A stretch of DNA of 64,000 nucleotides from Streptomyces cyaneochromogenes (GCF_003963535.1 NZ_CP034539.1:4092001-4156000); one strand, 5' to 3'. Shown: positions 35,334 to 44,221, numbered from the stretch's first letter. Notes: generated by a model from the letters alone, not told the origin. Program-made: numbers and translations.

Positions 35334-36467
35334 ATGACGCAGACAAAGGGCTTTCTGGCACCAGCCCGGCTGGGCCGGCTCGAACTTCCCAACCATCTGG
35401 TGATGGCCCCGCTGACCAGGAACCGGGCGGAGGCCGACGGCACCCCGACGCCGCTCATGGCGAGGTACTACGCCCAGCGCGCCTCGGCCGGGCTGATCAT
35501 CGCCGAGGCCTCGACGCCGAACGCGGTCGGGCAGACGTATCCGAACATCACCGCGATCCACACGCCCTCGCACGTGTCCGGCTGGCGGCAGGTCACTGAG
35601 GCCGTGCGGGCGGCCGGTGGCGGCCCGATGTTCCTCCAGCTCCAGCACGGCGGCCGGGTCGGCCACCCCGCCACCAGCGGGCTGACCCCGGTCTCGCCCT
35701 CGCCTCTGCCGCTCCCGGAGACGATCTTCACGCCCGACGGGCACCGCCCCGCCGTAGTCCCGCAGGAGATGACCGTCGACGACATCCGCGCCACCGTCGC
35801 CGACTTCGCCACCGCCGCCCGCAATGCGATCGACGCCGGTTTCGAGGGTGTGGAGGTGCACTCGGCCAACGGCCATCTCCTCCACCAGTTCCTGGCCGGC
35901 AACACCAATCGCCGCGGCGATGCGTACGGCGGCCCGGTGGGCGGGCGGATCCGGTTCGTGCGGGAGGTGACCGAGGCGGTGGCCGCCGCGATCGGACCGG
36001 AGCGGGTGGGCGTACGGATCTCGCCCCGGAACACCGTCAACGGCATCGCGGAGACCGACACCGACGCGCTCTACCCGGCGCTGGTCGAGGCGCTGGGCGG
36101 GCTGGGGCTCGCGTATCTGCACATCGTGTACGCCGACCCGGACGACCCGCTGTTCCAGCGGATCCGTGCCTCCTGGCCGGGGACCCTCATCGCCAACCCC
36201 GTACTGCCGGAGCTGTCCGCCGAGGCGATCGGCGACGAGTCGGACCGGCTGCTGGCGGCCGGCGCCGATCTGATCGCCCTGGGGCGGCCGTTCCTGGCCA
36301 ACCCCGACCTGGTGCGACGGCTGGCGGTCGGGGCGCCGCTCAACCCGGTGCGGGACCGGTACCTGATGTACACGGGCGGGGCGACCGGCTACACCGACTA
36401 CCCCGCCCTCGACGATCAGCCGTCCAGTGCCTCGATGGTCGCGTTGGACGGACCCCGCGTCGCCTGA
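35334..36467 (+). CDS. Old yellow enzyme family ene-reductase
   Basis: A 377-residue FMN-dependent alkene reductase (NemA/OYE type) that reduces activated C=C bonds or nitro compounds with NAD(P)H. The FMN-binding MAPLTRNRA at the start, the substrate-binding VEVHSANGHLLHQFL with the His-x-x-Asn pair, and ALGRPFLANPDLVRR with its phosphate site are intact; the residue after ANG is His where most relatives have Tyr. The ATG has no separate ribosome-binding site and coincides with the predicted transcription start. The C-terminal 52 bases overlap the convergent dipeptidase gene. Confidence 0.92.
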   Translation: MTQTKGFLAPARLGRLELPNHLVMAPLTRNRAEADGTPTPLMARYYAQRASAGLIIAEASTPNAVGQTYPNITAIHTPSHVSGWRQVTEAVRAAGGGPMFLQLQHGGRVGHPATSGLTPVSPSPLPLPETIFTPDGHRPAVVPQEMTVDDIRATVADFATAARNAIDAGFEGVEVHSANGHLLHQFLAGNTNRRGDAYGGPVGGRIRFVREVTEAVAAAIGPERVGVRISPRNTVNGIAETDTDALYPALVEALGGLGLAYLHIVYADPDDPLFQRIRASWPGTLIANPVLPELSAEAIGDESDRLLAAGADLIALGRPFLANPDLVRRLAVGAPLNPVRDRYLMYTGGATGYTDYPALDDQPSSASMVALDGPRVA

Positions 36468-37600
36468 AGGTCGCGCGCCACGTCCTCCGCCGCGCCCAGG
36501 ACCCGCACCGCGTTCTGCCAGGTCAGCTTGGCCAGGTCGGGCTTGGACCAGCCGCGGTCCAGCAGTTCGGCGAGCAGGTTGGGGTAGCCGGTGACGTCGC
36601 TGAGGCCGTCGGGGGTGAACGCCGTGCCGTCGTAGTCGCCGCCGATGCCGAGGTGGTCGACGCCGACGACCTCGCGCATGTGGTCCAGGTGGTCGGCGAC
36701 CGTGGACGCCGTGGCGATCGGGCGCGGGTTGCTCTCCTCGAAGGCGCGGTGCACCTTCATCGCCTCGGCGGTCGTGTCGAGGTGGTGGAAGCCGTGGGCG
36801 CGCATGTTGTCGTCGGCCGCGGCCGTCCAGTCGACCGCCGCCTGCAGCACGAACTTCGGCACGAAGGTCACCATCGCGACGCCGCCGTTGCCGGGCAGGC
36901 GCTCCAGGACGTCGTCCGGGATGTTGCGCGGGTGGTCGCACACCGCGCGCGAGGACGAGTGGGAGAAGATCACCGGGGCGATGGTGGTGTCGAGCGCGTC
37001 ACGCATCGTCGAGGGCGCCACGTGCGAGAGGTCCACGAGCATGCCCTCGCGGTTCATCTCCCGGACCACCTCGCGGCCGAAGGCGGACAGTCCGCCCACG
37101 CCCGGCTCGTCCGTCGCCGAGTCCGCCCACGCGATGTTGTCGTTGTGGGTGAGGGTCATGTAGCGGACGCCGAGCGTGTACAGCGCCCGCAGCGTGGCGA
37201 GGGAGTTGGCGATCGAGTGGCCGCCCTCGGCGCCCATCAGGGAGGCGATACGGCCCTCCGCGCGGGCCGCCTCCATGTCCGCCGCCGTCAGCGCGCGGCG
37301 CAGGTCGGCCGGGTAGCGCGCCAGCAACTGCCGTACGCAGTCGATCTGTTCGAGGGTGGCGCTGACCGCCTTGTCACCGGCGTAGTCCGACCGCACGAAC
37401 ACCGACCAGAACTGCGCGCCCACGCCGCCCGCGCGCAGGCGGGGGATGTCGGTGTGCAGATGGGCGGCCTGGTCGCCGGCGATGTCGCGGGCGTCGAGGT
37501 CGTAGCGGACCTGCTCGCGCAGGGCCCACGGGAGGTCGTTGTGGCCGTCGACGACGGGGAACTCGCGCAGGAGTTCCCGGGCTGCCTCCACAGAGGTCAT
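36416..37600 (-). CDS. Membrane dipeptidase (peptidase M19)
   Basis: A 394-residue zinc dipeptidase of the renal dipeptidase type. The metal ligands are intact: DGHND at 18-22, the bridging Glu in LMGAEGGHSIANS, DLSHVAPST, IFSHSSSRAVCDHPRN, and GIGGDYDG. It should hydrolyse dipeptides, perhaps including D-residues from peptidoglycan. No signal peptide is seen. The ATG at 37600 is chosen: GGGGAAG lies eight bases upstream; a GTG at 37609 overlaps the purE stop. The gene directly follows purE, is on the same strand and may be co-transcribed with purK-purE. Confidence 0.92.
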   Translation of the reverse strand: MTSVEAARELLREFPVVDGHNDLPWALREQVRYDLDARDIAGDQAAHLHTDIPRLRAGGVGAQFWSVFVRSDYAGDKAVSATLEQIDCVRQLLARYPADLRRALTAADMEAARAEGRIASLMGAEGGHSIANSLATLRALYTLGVRYMTLTHNDNIAWADSATDEPGVGGLSAFGREVVREMNREGMLVDLSHVAPSTMRDALDTTIAPVIFSHSSSRAVCDHPRNIPDDVLERLPGNGGVAMVTFVPKFVLQAAVDWTAAADDNMRAHGFHHLDTTAEAMKVHRAFEESNPRPIATASTVADHLDHMREVVGVDHLGIGGDYDGTAFTPDGLSDVTGYPNLLAELLDRGWSKPDLAKLTWQNAVRVLGAAEDVARDLQATRGPSNATIEALDG

Positions 37601-37605
37601 CGTCG

Positions 37606-38145
37606 TCACTTCCCCGTGCCGAAGCCGAAGCCGCCCGATCCCTCTACCTTGGCGCGCAGACGCTTGCCCTTCTCGGTGGCCTGGTCGTTCAGGTCCTGCT
37701 GGAACTCCCGCATCCGCTGCTGCAGGTCCTCGTCGTGGGCGGCGAGGATGCGGGCGGCGAGCAGACCGGCGTTGCGGGCGCCGGCGACCGAGACGGTGGC
37801 CACGGGCACGCCGGCCGGCATCTGCACGATGGAGAGCAGCGAGTCCATGCCGTCGAGGTACTTCAGCGGCACCGGGACGCCGATGACCGGCAGCGGCGTG
37901 ACCGAGGCGAGCATGCCGGGGAGGTGGGCGGCGCCCCCGGCCCCGGCGATGATCACCTTCAGGCCGCGCTCGGCCGCCTGCTCGCCGTACGTGACCATCT
38001 CGCGCGGCATGCGGTGCGCGGAGACGACGTCGACCTCGTACTCGATCTCGAACTCGTCGAGGGCCTGGGCGGCGGCCTCCATGACGGGCCAGTCGGAGTC
38101 GGACCCCATGACGATGCCCACGACGGGGCCGGCAGCGGTACTCAT
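37606..38145 (-). CDS. purE: N5-carboxyaminoimidazole ribonucleotide mutase (PurE)
   Basis: A 179-residue class I PurE. It converts N5-CAIR to CAIR in purine synthesis. The signature GIVMGSDSDWPVMEAAAQAL and SAHRMPREMVTYGEQAAERG with the catalytic His are intact, as is IAGAGGAAHLPGMLASVTPLPVIGVP. Its ATG overlaps the purK stop by four bases (ATGA), so it is coupled to purK, the enzyme that makes its substrate. The C-terminal tail is Gly-rich. Confidence 0.97.
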   Translation of the reverse strand: MSTAAGPVVGIVMGSDSDWPVMEAAAQALDEFEIEYEVDVVSAHRMPREMVTYGEQAAERGLKVIIAGAGGAAHLPGMLASVTPLPVIGVPVPLKYLDGMDSLLSIVQMPAGVPVATVSVAGARNAGLLAARILAAHDEDLQQRMREFQQDLNDQATEKGKRLRAKVEGSGGFGFGTGK

Positions 38146-39335
38146 TCGGTGATCGTGCCCTTCAGGTAGCCGGCTGCGTGACGTGCGCGCTCCAGCACGT
38201 CGTCGAGGTCGTCGCCGTAGGTGTTGACGTGGCCCACCTTGCGGCCCGGCTTCACGTCCTTGCCGTACATGTGGATCTTGAGCTGGGGGTCGCGGGCCAT
38301 GCAGTGCAGGTACGCGGAGTACATGTCCGGGTAGTCGCCGCCGAGGACGTTGACCATGACCGTCCACCTGGCGCGCGGGCGCGGGTCGCCGAGGGGGAGG
38401 TCGAGGACGGCCCGGACGTGGTTGGCGAACTGCGAGGTCATGGCCCCGTCCTGGGTCCAGTGGCCCGAGTTGTGGGGGCGCATCGCCAGCTCGTTGACGA
38501 GGATGCGGCCGTCGCGGGTCTGGAACAGCTCGACGGCGAGGTGGCCGACGACGCCGAGTTCCTTGGCGATGGTCAGGGCCATCTCCTCGGCCTTCAGGGC
38601 GAGCGTCTCGTCGAGGTCGGGGGCGGGCGCGATGACGGTGTCGCAGACGCCGGCCACCTGCTGGGACTCGACGACGGGGTACGCGACCGCCTGGCCGTGC
38701 GGGGAGCGGACGACGTTCGCCGCGAGTTCGCGTACGTAGTCGACCTTCTCCTCGGCGAGGACCGGGACGCCGGCGCGGAACGGTTCGGCGGCCTCCTCGA
38801 CGGAGTCGACGACCCACACGCCCTTGCCGTCGTAGCCGCCGCGGACCGTCTTCAGGACGACCGGGAAACCGCCCGCCCGTCGCCCACCACCGCCCTTGCC
38901 GGAGGGCACTTCGTGCCCGCCCCTTTCGAGCTCGGCGGCGAAGGCCGCCACGTCGTCCGGATCGGCGACGATCCGGTGCCGTGGGCACGGGACGCCGATC
39001 GCGTCGAGCTTTGCGCGCATCACCCCCTTGTCCTGGGCGTGCACGAGTGCGTCGGGGCCCGGGCGGACGGGGATGCCGTCCGCCTCCAGAGCCCTGAGGT
39101 GCTCTGTGGGTACGTGTTCGTGATCGAAGGTGATCACATCGCAACCGCGCGCGAACTCGCGCAGCGTGTCCAGGTCGCGATAGTCGCCGATGACGACATC
39201 GCTGACGACCTGCGCCGCGGAATCCTGTGGGGTGTCACTGAGGAGCTTGAACCTGATGCCCAGCGGGATGCCTGCCTCGTGTGTCATACGAGCGAGCTGG
39301 CCCCCGCCGACCATGCCGACTACCGGGAACGTCAC
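38142..39335 (-). CDS. purK: 5-(carboxyamino)imidazole ribonucleotide synthase (PurK), with in-frame insertion
   Basis: A 397-residue ATP-grasp enzyme that carboxylates AIR with bicarbonate and ATP. VVGMVGGGQLARMTHEAG opens it, and FPVVLKTVRGGYDGKGVWVV and AMRPHNSGHWTQDGAMTSQF are typical. Between ELE and FPVVLKT is a Gly-rich insertion (about residues 137-154, GGHEVPSGKGGGGRRAG) not expected in the family and encoding a perfect palindrome (38904-38918). The GTG at 39335 is the natural start; it has no strong ribosome-binding site. Coupled with purE. Confidence 0.95.
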   Translation of the reverse strand: MTFPVVGMVGGGQLARMTHEAGIPLGIRFKLLSDTPQDSAAQVVSDVVIGDYRDLDTLREFARGCDVITFDHEHVPTEHLRALEADGIPVRPGPDALVHAQDKGVMRAKLDAIGVPCPRHRIVADPDDVAAFAAELERGGHEVPSGKGGGGRRAGGFPVVLKTVRGGYDGKGVWVVDSVEEAAEPFRAGVPVLAEEKVDYVRELAANVVRSPHGQAVAYPVVESQQVAGVCDTVIAPAPDLDETLALKAEEMALTIAKELGVVGHLAVELFQTRDGRILVNELAMRPHNSGHWTQDGAMTSQFANHVRAVLDLPLGDPRPRARWTVMVNVLGGDYPDMYSAYLHCMARDPQLKIHMYGKDVKPGRKVGHVNTYGDDLDDVLERARHAAGYLKGTITE

Positions 39336-39497
39336 GTGCCTAGGGTATCGGCCGACCGGAGTGCCCCTCTTACCGGAGTTTTCCGGGTCTCTTCCCGACC
39401 TATGAGCCGGCGCACAGGCAATCACGGAGGGGGGTGGTTAGCATGGCTGGGTTGACGAAACCGTCCGACGAATCGACCGACAGGAGCCTTCACGACC

Positions 39498-40064
39498 ATG
39501 GGACGTGGTTCCTCGGGGCTTCATGCGGCGCCTCCGGTACCTCAGAGTGCCGTCCGGCAGCGCTTCGACCGGCTGATGCGTGAGCTCGCCAAGTTCGGGG
39601 CGGTGGGAGGATCGGGGGTCCTGGTCAACTTCCTCGTGTTCAACCTGGTGCGGCATGTGACCGACCTCCAGGTGGTGCGGGCGAGCGTGATCGCGACGCT
39701 GGTCGCGACTCTCACGAATTACATCGGCTACCGGTACTTCACGTACCGCGAGCGCGACAAGGGTCGCCGTACGAAGGAACTGGGTCTGTTCCTGCTGTTC
39801 AGCGCGGTCGGCCTGGTGATCGAGAACGGTGTGCTGTACGCGGCGACGTACGGCTTCGGCTGGGACAGCCCGCTGCAGAGCAACGTCTTCAAGTTCCTCG
39901 GCATCGGGGTCGCGACGCTGTTCCGGTTCTGGTCGTACCGGACGTGGGTGTTTCGCGCCCTTCCTTCGGAGAAGGAGAAGGCGGCGGCTGCCTCCGGCGC
40001 GGAATCGTTCCTGGAGCCGCGGCGGCAGCGGGCGGAGCAGCGAGTGAAGCAGCGGGTCGGCTGA
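39498..40064 (+). CDS. GtrA family membrane protein
   Basis: A 188-residue protein with four membrane segments (about 30-50, 55-75, 95-115, 125-145), matching the GtrA family, which flips or handles undecaprenyl-linked sugars in surface polysaccharide synthesis. FGAVGGSGVLVNFLVFNLV and TNYIGYRYFTYRER are typical. The tail is basic and charged. AGGAGCC lies nine to sixteen bases before the ATG. Divergent from purK. Confidence 0.88.
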   Translation: MGRGSSGLHAAPPVPQSAVRQRFDRLMRELAKFGAVGGSGVLVNFLVFNLVRHVTDLQVVRASVIATLVATLTNYIGYRYFTYRERDKGRRTKELGLFLLFSAVGLVIENGVLYAATYGFGWDSPLQSNVFKFLGIGVATLFRFWSYRTWVFRALPSEKEKAAAASGAESFLEPRRQRAEQRVKQRVG

Positions 40065-40072
40065 GACGGTTT

Positions 40073-40189
40073 TCGCCCCCGCCGCCCCTACCCTTCCCGT
40101 CCCTGGGGGCCTGCGGCCCCCAGACCCCCGCTTCGGCCCGAAGGGCCTCGTCCTCAAACGCCGGACGGGCTGAGTTTGCCTGGTCCGGC
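40073..40189. repeat. Dispersed hairpin-rich intergenic repeat, copy 3
   Basis: The third copy of the repeat found at 13618 and 17709, shortened by the loss of one stem-loop. It has GGGGGCCTGCGGCCCCC and the CAAACGCCGGACGGGCTGAG tail. It fills the gap between the convergent GtrA and sensor-kinase genes and probably acts as terminator for both. Confidence 0.85.
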
Positions 40190-40203
40190 GAGAAACGAAA
40201 CCC

Positions 40204-41478
40204 CTACCTGACCGTCGCCCCCGACTCCTCCGCCGCCTTCTTCGCCGGTGGAGTGCGGGACAGGAACAGGGCGATGACCGGCGGCTTCGCCTGGAGCATC
40301 TCCAGGCGGCCGCCGTCCGCCTCCGCCAGGTCGCGGGCCACCGCGAGGCCGATGCCCGTGGAATTGCGGCCGCTGATGGCGCGCTCGAAGATGCGGGCGC
40401 CGAGGTCGGCGGGGATGCCGGGCCCCTCGTCGGTGACCTCGATGACCGCCTGGTTGCCGGTGACGCGGGTACGCAGCGCCACCGTGCCGCCGCCGTGCAT
40501 GAGCGAGTTCTCGATCAGCGCGGCGAGGACCTGCGCGACCGCGCCGGGCGTCCCTACGGCCTCCAGGTGCCGCTTGCCCGAGGTGACGATCGCCCGCCCC
40601 GCGCTGCGGTACGCCGGCCGCCACTCCGCCAGCTGCTGCTGGATGACCTCGTCGAGGTCGAAGGTGACGGCGGAGCCGTTGCGCGGGTCGCGGGAGTTGG
40701 TGAGGAGGCGTTCGACGACGTCCGTGAGGCGTTCCACCTGCGTCAGGGCGATCGTCGCCTCGTCCTTCACCGTGTCGGGATCATCGGTGAGGGTGATCTC
40801 CTCCAGGCGCATCGAGAGTGCCGTGAGCGGCGTGCGGAGCTGGTGGGAGGCGTCCGCGGCCAGCCGCCGCTCCGCCGTGAGCATGCGCGCGATGCGCTCG
40901 GCGGAGGAGTCGAGGACGTCGGCCACACGGTCCAGCTCCGGGACGCCGTACCGCTTGTGCCGGGGGCGGGGATCCCCCGAGCCGAGACGTTCCGCCGTCT
41001 CCGCGAGGTCGGTCAGCGGCGAGGCCAGCCGGTTCGCCTGGCGCACCGCCAGCAGGACCGCCGCGATCACCGCGAGCAGCGCCACCGCCCCGATGATCAG
41101 CAGCGTACGGCCGACCTCCCGGGTCACCGACGACCGCGGCTCCTGCACGGTGACGGTCTCGCCCTCCTCGCCCGTCTCACGGGCGCTGATGACGTCACCG
41201 GTCGGCCTGGTGCCCACCTCGATCACCGGCTTGCCCGGGATCCGGATCTCGGCGTAACGATCCCCCTGGATCTGCTCGCGCAGCACGGAAGCGTCCACGG
41301 TCTCGTCCCCGAGCAGCCGGCTGTCCACGATGCTGACCAGCCGGACCGCCTCGGTGTCCACCCGCTCCTGAGCGGTGCTGGTGATGGTCCGCGTCTCGAC
41401 GATGACGAGCGACACGCCGAAAACGGCGATGACGACGAGAACGACGGCGAGAGTGGACTGGATCAGTCGGCGGCGCAT
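40204..41478 (-). CDS. Two-component sensor histidine kinase
   Basis: A 424-residue membrane kinase. A first membrane segment at about 5-28, an extracellular loop of about 100 residues, a second segment (LLIIGAVALLAVIAAVLLAV), then a HAMP domain, the dimerisation helix with the phospho-accepting His in DASHQLRTPLTALSMRL, and an ATPase domain with N box LIENSLMHGGG, DEGPGIP and GIGLAVARDLAEADGG. It follows the response regulator by 134 bases. The signal is not apparent from the extracellular loop. Confidence 0.93.
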   Translation of the reverse strand: MRRRLIQSTLAVVLVVIAVFGVSLVIVETRTITSTAQERVDTEAVRLVSIVDSRLLGDETVDASVLREQIQGDRYAEIRIPGKPVIEVGTRPTGDVISARETGEEGETVTVQEPRSSVTREVGRTLLIIGAVALLAVIAAVLLAVRQANRLASPLTDLAETAERLGSGDPRPRHKRYGVPELDRVADVLDSSAERIARMLTAERRLAADASHQLRTPLTALSMRLEEITLTDDPDTVKDEATIALTQVERLTDVVERLLTNSRDPRNGSAVTFDLDEVIQQQLAEWRPAYRSAGRAIVTSGKRHLEAVGTPGAVAQVLAALIENSLMHGGGTVALRTRVTGNQAVIEVTDEGPGIPADLGARIFERAISGRNSTGIGLAVARDLAEADGGRLEMLQAKPPVIALFLSRTPPAKKAAEESGATVR

Positions 41479-41570
41479 GTCCTCTTACTCACCTGTACTG
41501 CGTGGTTACCGTGCGGCGTGGTGACCGGTACGGCTGGGTGACGTGACTTGTGGCGGCGCGGGAGCGCGGA

Positions 41571-41617
41571 GGCTCGGGGGCTCGGGGGCTCAGGGATCGG
41601 GGGCTCAGGGGCTCAGG
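41571..41617. repeat. 8-bp GGCTCGGG/GGCTCAGG tandem repeat
   Basis: Five to six copies of GGCTCGGG or GGCTCAGG run into the response regulator stop codon, in the 134-base space before the sensor kinase gene. Copy number may vary between strains. Confidence 0.8.
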
Positions 41618-42290
41618 ATTTCTCGAAGCGGAAGCCCACGCCGCGCACCGTGGCGATGTAGCGGGGGTTCGCCGCGTCGTCGCCGAGCTTCTTGCGCAGC
41701 CAGGAGATGTGCATGTCGAGCGTCTTGGTCGACGACCACCAGGTCGTGTCCCAGACCTCGCGCATCAGCTGGTCCCGGGTGACCACCCGCCCGGCGTCCC
41801 GCACCAGCACCCGCAGCAGGTCGAACTCCTTCGCCGTGAGCTGGAGTTCCTCCTCCCCCATCCACGCCCGGTGCGACTCGACGTCGATGCGCACCCCGTG
41901 CGTGGCCGGCGGCTGCTGCGGCTCGGCCGCCCCGCGCCGCAGCAGGGCCCGCACGCGGGCGAGCAGCTCGGCGAGCCGGAACGGCTTGGTGACGTAGTCG
42001 TCGGCGCCCGCGTCCAGACCGACGACGGTGTCCACCTCGTCGGCACGCGCGGTCAGGATGAGGATCGGCACGGTGTGGCCCTCGGCACGCAACCGACGGG
42101 CGACCTCCAGGCCGTCCATGCCGGGCAGGCCGAGGTCCAGCACGACCAGGTCGATACCGCCCTGATTTCCGGCGTCGAGCGCGGAGGGGCCGTCCTCGCG
42201 TACCTCGACCTCGTACCCTTCCCGGCGCAGTGCGCGGGCCAGCGGCTCCGAAATGGACGCGTCGTCCTCGGCGAGCAGTACTCGGGTCAT
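41613..42290 (-). CDS. OmpR-family response regulator
   Basis: A 225-residue regulator. The receiver domain has the acidic pair in LLAEDD at residues 8-10, phosphoacceptor Asp52 (VVLDLGLPGMDG), the conserved Thr (LILTARA) and Lys in VTKPFRLAELLAR. The C-terminal winged helix (residues 130-222) has LTAKEFDLLRVLV and HISWLRKKLGDD. It is the partner of the kinase downstream. The ATG at 42290 starts the conserved region; a GTG-like extension to 42317 is less likely. Divergent from the POT transporter with a 420-base spacer. Confidence 0.94.
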   Translation of the reverse strand: MTRVLLAEDDASISEPLARALRREGYEVEVREDGPSALDAGNQGGIDLVVLDLGLPGMDGLEVARRLRAEGHTVPILILTARADEVDTVVGLDAGADDYVTKPFRLAELLARVRALLRRGAAEPQQPPATHGVRIDVESHRAWMGEEELQLTAKEFDLLRVLVRDAGRVVTRDQLMREVWDTTWWSSTKTLDMHISWLRKKLGDDAANPRYIATVRGVGFRFEKS

Positions 42291-42537
42291 GAGCTGATGG
42301 TAGTCCGCCCATGACAAGAGCCGGGGTGTGATCGGAGCCCTTGATTCTTACCGCTCTCGGGCCCGTCTCTTACCTTCACCCGCTGTGGTACAGACCTATG
42401 CCTACGAGGTGCGATCCTGGAAAGGACCTTGGAATGGGCGTCCGCGGTTCCCTCGACACCTGTGATCCCAGTCTCAAGTCCTTCCATTTCCGGCAGTGTC
42501 CTGACGTATGGTGAATCTACGCCCGTAGCACTGCGGG

Positions 42538-42575
42538 GACCTTCGGCGCACTTGACGCCGGGGGTCTCTTTTGTG
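42538..42575 (+). promoter_or_regulatory. Terminator-like hairpin in the POT transporter leader
   Basis: GACCTTCGGCG (42538-42548) pairs over its full 11 bases with CGCCGGGGGTC (42556-42566), with two G-U pairs and a seven-base loop, followed by TCTTTTGTG. It is 135 bases before the transporter ATG, on its own strand, with no + strand gene before it. An attenuator is inferred. A 26-codon ORF at 42434-42514, with GGAAAGGA before it, lies just ahead but has no skewed composition. The rest of the 42318-42537 region has no gene. Confidence 0.5.
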
Positions 42576-42709
42576 TGCGGGCCGTGTTGCGGATCAAGGA
42601 TCCGAGGAATGTGTTGTGGCCGGGCGGCCGAACCCGCCGGAGCCGGCCGCCCCCCACCGGGCGCGTGACCCCCAACGTCGATGCGCGTCCCGACCAGCAA
42701 GGATCGACC

Positions 42710-44221
42710 ATGGCGTCCAGCCTGACGAAGGACTCGGCCTCCCCGGGCACCCCCGGCTCCGAGAAGACCTTCTTCGGCCACCCCCGCGGTATGGCCACGC
42801 TCTTCATGACGGAGATGTGGGAGCGCTTTTCCTGGTACGGAATGCGCGCCATCCTCACCCTCTACTTGATCGCGGCCGTCCTCGACGGCCCCCTGGAGGA
42901 CCGGGAAGCCCTGGCCGCCGCGATCTACGGCGTGTACAACGCGGTCGTGTACATGGCCGCCATGCCCGGCGGCTGGGTCGCGGACCGCCTCTGGGGCGCA
43001 CGCAAGGCCGTGCTCGTCGGCGGCATCGTCATCGCCGCCGGCCACTTCACGCTGGCGATCCCCTCGGACATCGCCTTCTTCTGCGGTCTCGGCCTGATCG
43101 CGATCGGCACCGGCCTGCTGAAGCCGAACATCTCCGCGATGGTCGGCGGCCTCTACGAGGGCCAGTCCAGCGCCCGCCGCGACGCCGGCTTCACGCTCTT
43201 CTACATGGCGATCAACATCGGCGGCATGGCCGCCCCGCTGGTCGTCGGCTACCTCGGCGAGAACGTCAACTGGCACCTCGGCTTCGGCGTCGCCGGTGTC
43301 GGTATGACCCTCGCCGTCATCCAGTACGTCCTCGGCGGCCGCCACCTCGGCGACATCGGCAAGGAGCCCGGCACCCCTGCCTCCCCGGAGGAGAAGCGCA
43401 CCGCGCTGCGCAAGGTCGCGCTGTGGGGCGGCATCGCCGTCGTCGCGCTGGTCGCGGACATCGCGCTGGGCACGTACGACATCGAGCACATCGTCAACGT
43501 GCTCGCGGTCCTCGGCATCGTGGTCCCGATCGTCTACTTCGTGACGATGTACCGCAGCCCGGCCCTGGCCACCGAGGACAAGCCCAAGATCAAGGCCTTC
43601 GCCTGGTTCTTCGCCACCGCCGTGCTGTTCTGGATGATCTACGACCAGTCCGGCTCGCTGCTGACGATCTTCGCGGACACCAAGACCGACCGCATGATCG
43701 GCGGCTGGGAGTTCCCGGCGTCCTGGTACCAGTCGGTGAACCCGGCCATGGTCATCGTGCTCGCCCCGATCTTCGCCGCCCTGTGGGTCAGGCTGGCGAA
43801 GCGCAACCGTGAGCCCAGCACGCCCATGAAGTTCGCCCTGGCGATGCTCCTCATCGGTGGCTCGTTCGGCATCATGGGCCTGGCCGGCGCGGCCGCCGCG
43901 AACAGCGACACGGGCAAGGTCACCGTCTTCTGGCTGCTGAGCGTCTACCTCGCGCAGACCCTCGGCGAGATGTGCCTCTCCCCGGTGGGCCTGTCCCTGT
44001 CGACGAAGCTCGCGCCGAAGCAGTTCGTGGGCCAGATCATGGGCCTGTGGTTCCTGGCCGTCGCGACGGGCAACGCCCTCAACGGCTGGACCACCAAGCT
44101 CAACGCTCCGCTGGGTGACGCGCTCTACTACAGCCTGTGGGCCGTCATCGCCGTGGCCGCCGGCCTGGCCTTCATGATCGCCGGCCGCAAGATCCGCGCA
44201 CTGATGGGCAACGTCCGCTAG
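42710..44221 (+). CDS. POT/PTR family proton-coupled oligopeptide transporter
   Basis: A 503-residue, 14-segment membrane protein of the major facilitator superfamily. The POT signature ExxERF is present as EMWERFSWYGMRAILTLYL near residue 40, and GTGLLKPNISAMVGGLY and FTLFYMAINIGGMAAPLVVGYLG match the PTR2 motifs. It imports di- and tripeptides with protons. AAGGATCGACC precedes the ATG. The hairpin upstream may control it. It is followed by a clear terminator hairpin. Confidence 0.94.
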   Translation: MASSLTKDSASPGTPGSEKTFFGHPRGMATLFMTEMWERFSWYGMRAILTLYLIAAVLDGPLEDREALAAAIYGVYNAVVYMAAMPGGWVADRLWGARKAVLVGGIVIAAGHFTLAIPSDIAFFCGLGLIAIGTGLLKPNISAMVGGLYEGQSSARRDAGFTLFYMAINIGGMAAPLVVGYLGENVNWHLGFGVAGVGMTLAVIQYVLGGRHLGDIGKEPGTPASPEEKRTALRKVALWGGIAVVALVADIALGTYDIEHIVNVLAVLGIVVPIVYFVTMYRSPALATEDKPKIKAFAWFFATAVLFWMIYDQSGSLLTIFADTKTDRMIGGWEFPASWYQSVNPAMVIVLAPIFAALWVRLAKRNREPSTPMKFALAMLLIGGSFGIMGLAGAAAANSDTGKVTVFWLLSVYLAQTLGEMCLSPVGLSLSTKLAPKQFVGQIMGLWFLAVATGNALNGWTTKLNAPLGDALYYSLWAVIAVAAGLAFMIAGRKIRALMGNVR

